NCBI RefSeq assembly: GCF_905212365.1
Contig: NZ_CAJMEH010000060.1
Location: 1 to 13,671, forward strand
DNA: 13,671 nucleotides
Direction of reading: 5' to 3'
Source: an uncultured Phascolarctobacterium sp.
Lineage (GTDB): Bacteria > Bacillota > Negativicutes > Acidaminococcales > Acidaminococcaceae
The notes beneath the pieces were generated by a model. That model made no database searches. It was not told where the DNA came from and saw only the letters and a list, made by a program, of their open reading frames with translations. The position numbers and the translations under genes are program-made. This document shows positions 6,957-12,852 of this stretch, in pieces; position 1 is the stretch's first letter; every line of letters starts with the position of its first letter.

Positions 6957-8855
6957 TTATTTTTGCGCCAGCAGCTCGTCCTTCAAAGCGTAATATTCCC
7001 GTGAAAAATAAGGCGTCAGCTGCGCTTCCCGGTGGTCGTAGCCGAAGGCGCGCTTGGTCAGCGAAAGAATTGGCGGGGCCTGAATGCGTTTGGCTACGGC
7101 AAAGCCGGCGAACAAACGCCACCAGCGCTCTAAATCTTCTATCAAAGCCTGAGCGTTGGGGCAGGCCTGCTGCAGCGCCGCTTCTTCGCAGCCTAATTCC
7201 TGCGCCAGGACGCCGTTTTTGTACCAGCGCAGAATGTCGGCGGGGGTGGTTTTGTGCCAGTTTTCGATAAAGGAGCGCAGCAGATAATCGTGATAGGGAT
7301 AAACTAGCGGGTCGCCGCCGCTGCCTACGGTTTGGCTGGCGGAAAGCTCAGCGCTGGGGCGAATGGTAAAAATTTCTTCCGGAATAACTTCTCTTTGAAA
7401 GACTGCTGCGTTTAAGTAACGGCCAAGAGCGTAAACCTGATGCTTCCATAAATCGCCCAGAATGGCTAAAGCTCCGGCAATATCGCCGTAGAAGGTGGCG
7501 TAGCCCACGGCCAGCTCGGCTTTGTTGGAATTGCAGCTGAACGCGCCGCCGAAGGCTGCCGCTGCGGCGGCAATCAACCGTGCGCCGCGGTCGCGGGCCT
7601 GAATATTTTCCTGGACTAGGCCGCTGAGCTGTAAATTAAATTGACTGCCGCTGCCTAAATTTACGATGGGCGTGTTCTGCAATTGTCCGAAGGTCAGCCT
7701 ACAGCTTTCCGTAATGGGCAGCACGGCGTAATTAGCGCCCAGCGCTTTGGCCAAACGGTAGGCCAGGTTGCGGGTGGCCGCCGAATTATAACGCGACGGC
7801 AGGTTGAGCAGCAGCAGATTTTTCGGGTCGAGAATATCGGCGTACATAGCCGCGGCCACGGCGCTGTCGATGCCGCCGGAAAGGCCGATGGTCATTTTGC
7901 GGATGCCGCATTGCTGCAAAAATTTACTTGCACCGTATTTCAGCGCCAGATAAACGGACTGAGGCTCCTGCGGCAGCGCCGCCACCGGACTGGATGAGGT
8001 TAAGGTGCTGCTTGCCGTATCCCAAGTCAGCTCCAACAGCGTGTCCGCATACATGGGCGCGGAGGCAATCAGCGAGCCGTCACCGTTGTAGGCGGAGGTG
8101 CAGCCGTCGTAGGTAAAAATATTCTTGCCGTTATTTTGAATGCCGACATTATTGCAGTAAATCAGCGGGATAGCGGCCTGCTGCGCCTGCTGGCCAAAAA
8201 GGCGGTTGCGCTTGCGGTTTTTGCCCAGGGTGTAGGGCGAGCAAGAAAGGTTGCACAGCAGCTGCGCGCCGTTAGCCGCTAAGGTTTGCGGCACATTAAG
8301 GCTGTAATTTTCCGTCCAGCCGTCCTCGCACAGCATGAGGCCGATGCGCAGCTTTTCGCCGCGGATATTTACTTCCAGCGGCTGCAAGGCGTCGCGCACG
8401 TTGATATTTTCTTCTGCGCACAGCTTATGCAGGCCGTAAAAATAACGGCAGTCGTCAAATTCGCGGTAGTTGGGCAAAGAATTTTTTATAATATAGTCGC
8501 GGCCTAAATATCCGGTCAGTGGCTGGCCGTCGCAGCAGGCAAAGGCGGCGTTGTATTTGCGCACGCGGCCGTCCTCGTTGAGCTTGCCAGGCTCCGCCGC
8601 CACGCTGCCGAACATTACGCAGAGGCCGCTGCTGGCGGCGATGATTTTTTGCGCATAATATTCGCAGTCGTCCAGAAAGCTTTGCTGTTCCCACAGGTCG
8701 CCTATAAGATAGCCGGGCAGGCACATTTCCGGCAGCAGCAGAATGTCAGCCTGCCGCGCCCGCGCTTCGTCCATAACGACAAGAATTTTTTTGTAGTTCA
8801 GATCGGGACGGCCGGGAATGATTTCCAGCTGCCCGCAGATGATTTTAATTTTCAA
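6957..8855 (-). CDS. nadE: Glutamine-dependent NAD+ synthetase
   Basis: Last step of NAD synthesis: converts nicotinate adenine dinucleotide to NAD+ with ATP and ammonia released from glutamine. The 632-residue, two-domain protein has an N-terminal nitrilase-type glutaminase with the Glu-Lys-Cys triad visible as Glu43 (LLPEMCLPGY), Lys124 (YIIKNSLPNY) and Cys176 (LMLCEDGW). The C-terminal synthetase domain has the PP-loop SGGIDS (326-331), LPSRYNS and an NKAELAVGYATFYGD segment typical of NadE. Translation starts at TTG 8855-8853 with GAAAGGG on the minus strand about 8 bases upstream. The domain order and length match full glutamine-dependent enzymes; the short ammonia-only form is ruled out. 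It is convergent with the PPDK regulatory gene and divergent from ybaK, and appears to be a single-gene transcript. Confidence 0.96.
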   Translation of the reverse strand: MKIKIICGQLEIIPGRPDLNYKKILVVMDEARARQADILLLPEMCLPGYLIGDLWEQQSFLDDCEYYAQKIIAASSGLCVMFGSVAAEPGKLNEDGRVRKYNAAFACCDGQPLTGYLGRDYIIKNSLPNYREFDDCRYFYGLHKLCAEENINVRDALQPLEVNIRGEKLRIGLMLCEDGWTENYSLNVPQTLAANGAQLLCNLSCSPYTLGKNRKRNRLFGQQAQQAAIPLIYCNNVGIQNNGKNIFTYDGCTSAYNGDGSLIASAPMYADTLLELTWDTASSTLTSSSPVAALPQEPQSVYLALKYGASKFLQQCGIRKMTIGLSGGIDSAVAAAMYADILDPKNLLLLNLPSRYNSAATRNLAYRLAKALGANYAVLPITESCRLTFGQLQNTPIVNLGSGSQFNLQLSGLVQENIQARDRGARLIAAAAAAFGGAFSCNSNKAELAVGYATFYGDIAGALAILGDLWKHQVYALGRYLNAAVFQREVIPEEIFTIRPSAELSASQTVGSGGDPLVYPYHDYLLRSFIENWHKTTPADILRWYKNGVLAQELGCEEAALQQACPNAQALIEDLERWWRLFAGFAVAKRIQAPPILSLTKRAFGYDHREAQLTPYFSREYYALKDELLAQK

Positions 8856-8889
8856 TGTGGAATCCCTTTCGTATTTCCCTTTGTAAAAT

Positions 8890-8919
8890 TTGCATTTTAC
8901 TGTTATCTAGTGCTATTAT
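8890..8919 (+). promoter_or_regulatory. Promoter for ybaK
   Basis: TTGCAT (8890-8895) and TATTAT (8914-8919) are 18 bases apart, and a TG one base before the -10 (8911-8912) makes it an extended -10. It lies about 45 bases before the ybaK ATG. It overlaps the minus-strand nadE promoter within the palindrome TGCTATTATAGCA (8911-8923). Confidence 0.6.
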
Positions 8920-8923
8920 AGCA
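8915..8923 (-). promoter_or_regulatory. Extended -10 promoter for nadE
   Basis: Read on the minus strand, TGC-TATAAT (8923 to 8915) is a perfect extended -10 element about 60 bases before the nadE start. No good -35 is present at 16-18 bases spacing, which an extended -10 can tolerate. It occupies the same bases as the plus-strand promoter described separately. Confidence 0.6.
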
Positions 8924-8963
8924 GAGATAAAACAATTTCTCTAGCGCAGAGGGGGCTTTTATT

Positions 8964-9449
8964 ATGAAACATAACAAAAAAACTAACGCGGCCCGTAAAT
9001 TAGACGAGCTGAAAATAGAATACCGTTTGGTGGAATATCCGGTGGACGAGGAGCATTTGGACGCCGTTCACGTGGCGCAGGAGGTGGGTATGCCTGCGGC
9101 GCAGGTTTTTAAAACGCTGTGCGTGCGCGGCGATAAGAACGGCGTTATGTTCGCAGTCATTCCCGGCGACGGCGAGCTGGATTTAAAGGCTTTGGCCAAG
9201 GCCAGCGGCAATAAGCGGGCTGAGCTGGTGCACTTGAAGGAGGTGCTGCCGCTGACAGGTTATATTCGCGGCGGCTGCTCGCCTTTGGGCGCTAAGAAAA
9301 ACTATCCCGTATATTTGGATGCCAGCTGCGAGCAATGGCCGGAAATAGCAATCAGCGCCGGACAGCGCGGTATGCAGATTATCGCGGCTCCCGCCGATTT
9401 GCAGCGCGCTACCAACGCCGTGGTAACGCCGCTGATTTTTGCGCAATAG
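8964..9449 (+). CDS. ybaK: Cys-tRNA(Pro)/Cys-tRNA(Cys) deacylase, YbaK/EbsC family
   Basis: Trans-editing enzyme that hydrolyses misacylated Cys-tRNA(Pro), protecting translation fidelity in the cytoplasm. The 161 residues match YbaK in length (about 159) and layout: N-terminal KTNAARKLDELKIEY, then FKTLCV with the essential Lys at position 50 (Lys46 in characterised YbaK), the glycine loop YIRGGCSPLGAKK (100-112) and ISAGQRG (130-136). ATG 8964 is fixed by AGAGGGGG at 8948-8955. It has its own divergent promoter. No terminator separates it from threonine synthase, but a promoter-like sequence lies in the 137-base gap. A related ProX or free-standing INS-type editing protein with different amino-acid specificity is the alternative. 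Confidence 0.93.
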   Translation: MKHNKKTNAARKLDELKIEYRLVEYPVDEEHLDAVHVAQEVGMPAAQVFKTLCVRGDKNGVMFAVIPGDGELDLKALAKASGNKRAELVHLKEVLPLTGYIRGGCSPLGAKKNYPVYLDASCEQWPEIAISAGQRGMQIIAAPADLQRATNAVVTPLIFAQ

Positions 9450-9452
9450 CGC

Positions 9453-9481
9453 TTGTTACCGTTTGAAAAATATGATATGAT
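9453..9481 (+). promoter_or_regulatory. Candidate promoter for threonine synthase
   Basis: TTGTTA (9453-9458) and TATGAT (9476-9481) are separated by 17 bases, just after the ybaK stop. Transcription from here would give a leader of roughly 95-100 bases before the thrC ATG at 9587. I see no convincing attenuator or riboswitch in that leader. Confidence 0.5.
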
Positions 9482-9586
9482 TAAAAATGATACGCCCATC
9501 AGTCAACAGATAAAAGAAAAAGCTTGAAAGAAGCGGCGGCTGGGTTTGCGTCCGGTAGACCGCGCAAAGAAGGCAGGTTTTGTATT

Positions 9587-11077
9587 ATGTTATATGTAAG
9601 TACACGAGGGAAAACGGATATAGTATCTTCGGCGCACGCGATTACCCGCGGGCTGGCCGGCGACGGCGGGCTTTTTGTGCCCCAGAGCATTCCGGTTATG
9701 CGCATGACGGATATTAAGGCTATGAGCGGCAAGCCGTACACGGAACGCGCCGTGGATGTGCTGCTGCAATATCTTACGGATTTCAGCGAGGACGAGCTGC
9801 GCCAGTGCGTCAACGCCGCCTACGCGCCGGAAAAATTCGGCGCAGACCCGGCGCCGCTGGTGCAGGTCAACGAAAATACCGGCGTTTTGGAGCTGTGGCA
9901 CGGGCCGACGTCGGCCTTTAAGGATATGGCGCTGCAGCTTTTGCCGCATCTTTTAACGCGCTCTATTCGCAAGACCGGCGAAACGAATAAAGTGGTTATT
10001 TTGGTCGCTACCTCCGGCGATACGGGTAAGGCTGCCCTGGAGGGCTTCGCCGACGTGGAGGGCACGCAGATTATCGTCTTTTATCCTAAGGACGGCGTGA
10101 GCGATATGCAGAAGCGGCAGATGATTACCCAGGCCGGAAAGAACGTCAAGGTCTTTGGCATCGAGGGCAATTTTGACGACGCGCAGCGGGGCGTGAAGGA
10201 AATTTTCGGCAATACGGCTTTGGCGACGGCCTTAGGAACGAAGGGCTACAGCTTTTCTTCCGCCAATTCCATTAACTGGGGCCGTTTGGTGCCGCAGATA
10301 GTTTATTATTTCAGCGCTTATGTGGACGCAGTGAAGGCTGGCAGAATCGAAGCCGGCGACGGCATCAATTTCGTAGTGCCCACCGGTAATTTCGGCAATA
10401 TTTTAGCAGGCTATTACGCCAAGCTGATGGGGCTTCCCATCGAGCGCTTGCTGTGCGCTTCCAACAGTAATAACGTGCTGACGGATTTTATCAACACCGG
10501 CACCTACGACAAGCGCCGCGAATTTTATAAAACGATTTCGCCGTCCATGGATATTTTGGTATCGAGCAATCTGGAGCGGCTGCTGTATAATGTAACCGAC
10601 TGCGATTCTGCAAGAGTGGCGGAATATATGAAGCAGCTGAATACCGAAGGCGCTTACAAGGTGGACAGCGACGATTTGAAGCGCATCCAGAGCGAATTTT
10701 TCGGCGCGTGGGTGGACGAGCTGGAAACCAAGGAAGCCATAGGCCGCATTTACAGCGATTACCATTATCTTATGGATACGCATACGGCTGTGGCCTGGCG
10801 GGCTTTGGAAAAATACCGCTTCCTGACCAGCGACGAAACCTATACGGTGGTGCTGTCCACGGCCAGCCCGTATAAATTTGCCGACAGCGTGCTGGACGCT
10901 TTGGACGACGGCCAGCCGGCAGGCAGCGACGCCTTTGCCGAGCTGCACGAGCTGAATGAAAAAACCGGCGTGGAAATCCCGCCGAGAATGCTGGCCCTGC
11001 AGGAGCTGCCCGTGCTGCATAAGGAGATTGTGGCTGCGGATAAGATGGAGCTGGCGGTAATGACTAATTTGTTGTAA
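9587..11077 (+). CDS. thrC: Threonine synthase
   Basis: PLP enzyme converting O-phospho-L-homoserine to L-threonine and phosphate, final step of threonine synthesis. The 496-residue protein is of the long, E. coli/yeast-like class. It begins MLYVSTRGKT, has GDGGLFVP (26-32), the PLP-lysine motif HGPTSAFKDMALQ with Lys112, the phosphate-contacting ATSGDTGKAA (141-150), SSANSINWGR (224-233) and the PLP glycine motif PTGNFGNILAGYYAK (265-279). The frame runs back to a TTG at 9524, but family sequence begins at ATG 9587, served by AAGAAGGCAGG (9567-9577). No other threonine-pathway gene is adjacent. The function is secure. Confidence 0.96.
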   Translation: MLYVSTRGKTDIVSSAHAITRGLAGDGGLFVPQSIPVMRMTDIKAMSGKPYTERAVDVLLQYLTDFSEDELRQCVNAAYAPEKFGADPAPLVQVNENTGVLELWHGPTSAFKDMALQLLPHLLTRSIRKTGETNKVVILVATSGDTGKAALEGFADVEGTQIIVFYPKDGVSDMQKRQMITQAGKNVKVFGIEGNFDDAQRGVKEIFGNTALATALGTKGYSFSSANSINWGRLVPQIVYYFSAYVDAVKAGRIEAGDGINFVVPTGNFGNILAGYYAKLMGLPIERLLCASNSNNVLTDFINTGTYDKRREFYKTISPSMDILVSSNLERLLYNVTDCDSARVAEYMKQLNTEGAYKVDSDDLKRIQSEFFGAWVDELETKEAIGRIYSDYHYLMDTHTAVAWRALEKYRFLTSDETYTVVLSTASPYKFADSVLDALDDGQPAGSDAFAELHELNEKTGVEIPPRMLALQELPVLHKEIVAADKMELAVMTNLL

Positions 11078-11097
11078 GAAAAATAAAATAGAGTAAA

Positions 11098-11187
11098 TCC
11101 CTCAAAAAGGGAGCAATAGTAAAACTCTCAATTGAATTATATTGCCCCCCTCTTAGAGGGGGCTGTCATCGAAGATGACTGGGGGAG
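11098..11187. repeat. Intergenic element with several inverted repeats
   Basis: The gap after thrC contains a run of short hairpins: TCCCT/AGGGA (11098-11102, 11108-11112), a longer imperfect pairing of AGGGAGCAATA (11108-11118) with TATTGCCCCCCT (11140-11151), CCCCCTC/GAGGGGG with a TTA loop (11146-11152, 11156-11162) and GTCATC-gaa-GATGAC (11165-11179), then GGGGGAG. None is followed by a T tract. The layout resembles REP-like intergenic palindromic elements that are scattered in multiple copies in many gut Bacillota genomes. Only one copy is in this window, so repeat status is inferred from structure and not from copy number. Confidence 0.6.
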
Positions 11188-11212
11188 TAAGAATAATAAA
11201 TAAGCAAATTAC

Positions 11213-11245
11213 AGGGACTTAGTTCGCGCCGCGGACTAAGTCCTT
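11213..11245. promoter_or_regulatory. Long stem-loop in the larB leader
   Basis: GGACTTAGT (11215-11223) pairs with ACTAAGTCC (11235-11243), extended outward by a G-T and an A-T pair and inward by CGC/GCG around a GCC loop: about 14-15 paired positions. It ends 5 bases before AGAAGGAGG, the larB ribosome binding site. There is no T tract, so it is not a standard terminator. It could be an operator, an mRNA structure affecting larB, a Rho-assisted terminator of thrC or another dispersed palindrome. Confidence 0.6.
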
Positions 11246-11265
11246 GCTGCAGAAGGAGGAATATA

Positions 11266-12033
11266 GTGGACTCTAGGAGAGTGCTTGAACAGGTGCGGGA
11301 CGGCTCCCTTTCCATCGCCGAGGCGGAGCGCTACTTCAACCGCAAGGCCTACGAGGATATGGGTTACGCCAAGCTGGACACATATCGGGAAATTCGCTCC
11401 GGCTTTCCCGAGGTGGTTTATTGCAGCAATAAGCCGGACGCTTTTTTGCAGTCTATTTACCAGCGGCTGGCGGAGCGGCACGGCGAGGTTTTCGGCACGC
11501 GGGCGACGCAGACGCAGTACGAGCTGGTGCGGCAGGCGCTGCCTGAGGTGGTGTACGACCCGGTGGCACGGACGCTGAAGCTGGAACGCAGCGATAAAAA
11601 ACGCGACGGGCTGGTGGCAGTATGCACGGCCGGTACCGCCGATGTTCCCGTGGCCGAGGAGGCGGCGCAAACGGCGGAATTTTTCGGCTGCCATGTGGAG
11701 CGCATGTACGACGTGGGCGTCAGCGGCATTCACCGTTTATTGGATAAGCTGCCGGTTTTGCAGAAGGCGAACTGCGTAGTAGCGGTGGCGGGTATGGAAG
11801 GCGCGATTGCCAGCGTTATCGGAGGGCTGGTGCGCAATCCGGTCATCGCCGTGCCAACCTCCGTAGGCTATGGCGCCAGCTTTCACGGAATGTCGGCGCT
11901 GCTGACGATGCTCAATTCCTGCGCCAACTGCGTGTCCGTAGTTAATATCGACAACGGCTACGGCGCGGGCTATATTGCGACGCAGATCAATCGTTTGGCC
12001 GTAGGGAGGCAAGATGATGAACAAAAATATTGA
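11266..12033 (+). CDS. larB: Nickel-pincer cofactor biosynthesis protein LarB
   Basis: Carboxylates the pyridinium ring of nicotinate adenine dinucleotide and cleaves the phosphoanhydride, giving pyridinium-3,5-biscarboxylate mononucleotide, the first committed step to the nickel-pincer nucleotide. The 255 residues (typical ~250) end in a PurE-like domain: GTADVPVAEEAAQTAEFFG (123-141), AVAGMEGAIASVIGGLV (173-189), PVIAVPTSVGYG (192-203) and MLNSCANCVSVVNIDNGYG (215-233). Cys219 most likely corresponds to the catalytic Cys221 of Lactobacillus LarB; Cys222 is a nearby second candidate. The start is GTG 11266 with AGAAGGAGG (11251-11259) six bases before. The last codons overlap larE by about 20 bases, so the pair is translationally coupled. 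The C-terminal tail GRQDDEQKY is created by that overlap. Confidence 0.95.
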   Translation: MDSRRVLEQVRDGSLSIAEAERYFNRKAYEDMGYAKLDTYREIRSGFPEVVYCSNKPDAFLQSIYQRLAERHGEVFGTRATQTQYELVRQALPEVVYDPVARTLKLERSDKKRDGLVAVCTAGTADVPVAEEAAQTAEFFGCHVERMYDVGVSGIHRLLDKLPVLQKANCVVAVAGMEGAIASVIGGLVRNPVIAVPTSVGYGASFHGMSALLTMLNSCANCVSVVNIDNGYGAGYIATQINRLAVGRQDDEQKY

Positions 12034-12850
12034 TATGGCAGTTGAACAAAAATACGACGCTTTGCTGGCGGAATTACGCAGCTTGGGGCGCGTTTTGATC
12101 GCGTTTTCCGGCGGGGTTGATTCTTCCCTGCTATTGTTTGCGGCTAAGCAGGCGCTAGGCTGGGAAAACGTGTTGGCTGTGACAGAACGGTCAGGAGTTT
12201 TGCCGCAGCGGGATTTGCGTGACGCCGACAGCTTTTGTAAAAAATTTGGCGTGCGGCACCGCTTTTTTGATTTTGACGAGTTGGCTGTGCCGGGTTATGC
12301 GGATAATCCGCCGGACCGCTGCTATATTTGTAAAAAAACGCTTTTTACTAATCTTTTGCAGTTGGCAGCCGAAGAAAAAGCGGTGTTATGCGAAGGATCT
12401 AATTTAGACGATTTGAGCGATTATCGTCCGGGATTGAAAGCTTTGGCCGAGCTGGGGGTAGCAAGTCCTTTGCGTACGGCGCGGCTTACTAAGGCGGAGA
12501 TACGTTTCCTTTCAAAAAAATTTGCTCTGCCGACCTGGAATAAGCCGTCTTTCGCTTGCTTAGCTTCACGCTTTGCCTATGGCGAAAAGATTACGGCAGC
12601 TAAATTACAGGCTGTCGATGAGGCGGAGGAATATTTGGCGCAATTAGGCTTTAGCCAGTTCCGCGTGCGCGTGCATGGCAATTTGGCGCGTGTCGAGGTA
12701 GCTCCGGCGCAGCTGGGGCTGGCTGCCAAGGAGCCCTTGCGCAGCGAAATTTATCAAAAATTAAAAGAACTGGGCTTTACCTATGTGGCTTTGGATTTAG
12801 CGGGCTACCGCATGGGCAGCATGAATGAAAGCCTGAAAATTGGAGGATAA
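12017..12850 (+). CDS. larE: ATP-dependent sulfur transferase LarE
   Basis: Inserts sulfur into the LarB product to give the thiocarboxylated pincer precursor. The 277-residue PP-loop enzyme has SGGVDSSLL for ATP (starting near residue 31), NPPDRCYICKK (about 97-107) and the KPSFACLASRFAYGE block, whose Cys at about 181 corresponds to the sulfur-donating Cys176 of L. plantarum LarE. The ACLASR form has a single cysteine in that block, which fits the sacrificial type better than the cluster-dependent type; this is inference. Of the two adjacent ATGs, 12017 lies 7 bases after GGGAGG (12004-12009) and is preferred; 12014 is possible. It overlaps larB and lies two bases before larC. AT content is slightly higher than in larB. 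Confidence 0.94.
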   Translation: MNKNIDMAVEQKYDALLAELRSLGRVLIAFSGGVDSSLLLFAAKQALGWENVLAVTERSGVLPQRDLRDADSFCKKFGVRHRFFDFDELAVPGYADNPPDRCYICKKTLFTNLLQLAAEEKAVLCEGSNLDDLSDYRPGLKALAELGVASPLRTARLTKAEIRFLSKKFALPTWNKPSFACLASRFAYGEKITAAKLQAVDEAEEYLAQLGFSQFRVRVHGNLARVEVAPAQLGLAAKEPLRSEIYQKLKELGFTYVALDLAGYRMGSMNESLKIGG

Positions 12851-12852
12851 AA

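Noticed and set aside
9435..9455. Terminator after ybaK (GCGC-aata-GCGC)
   Set aside because: Only a 4-bp stem, partly within the coding sequence, with no T run.
9524..9586. TTG start extending threonine synthase by 21 residues
   Set aside because: Family sequence starts exactly at MLYVSTRG (9587), and the extension lies in what looks like the promoter leader.
11144..11187. Rho-independent terminator for thrC
   Set aside because: The stems are stable, but no T tract follows either of them; the downstream bases are GGGGGAGTAAG.
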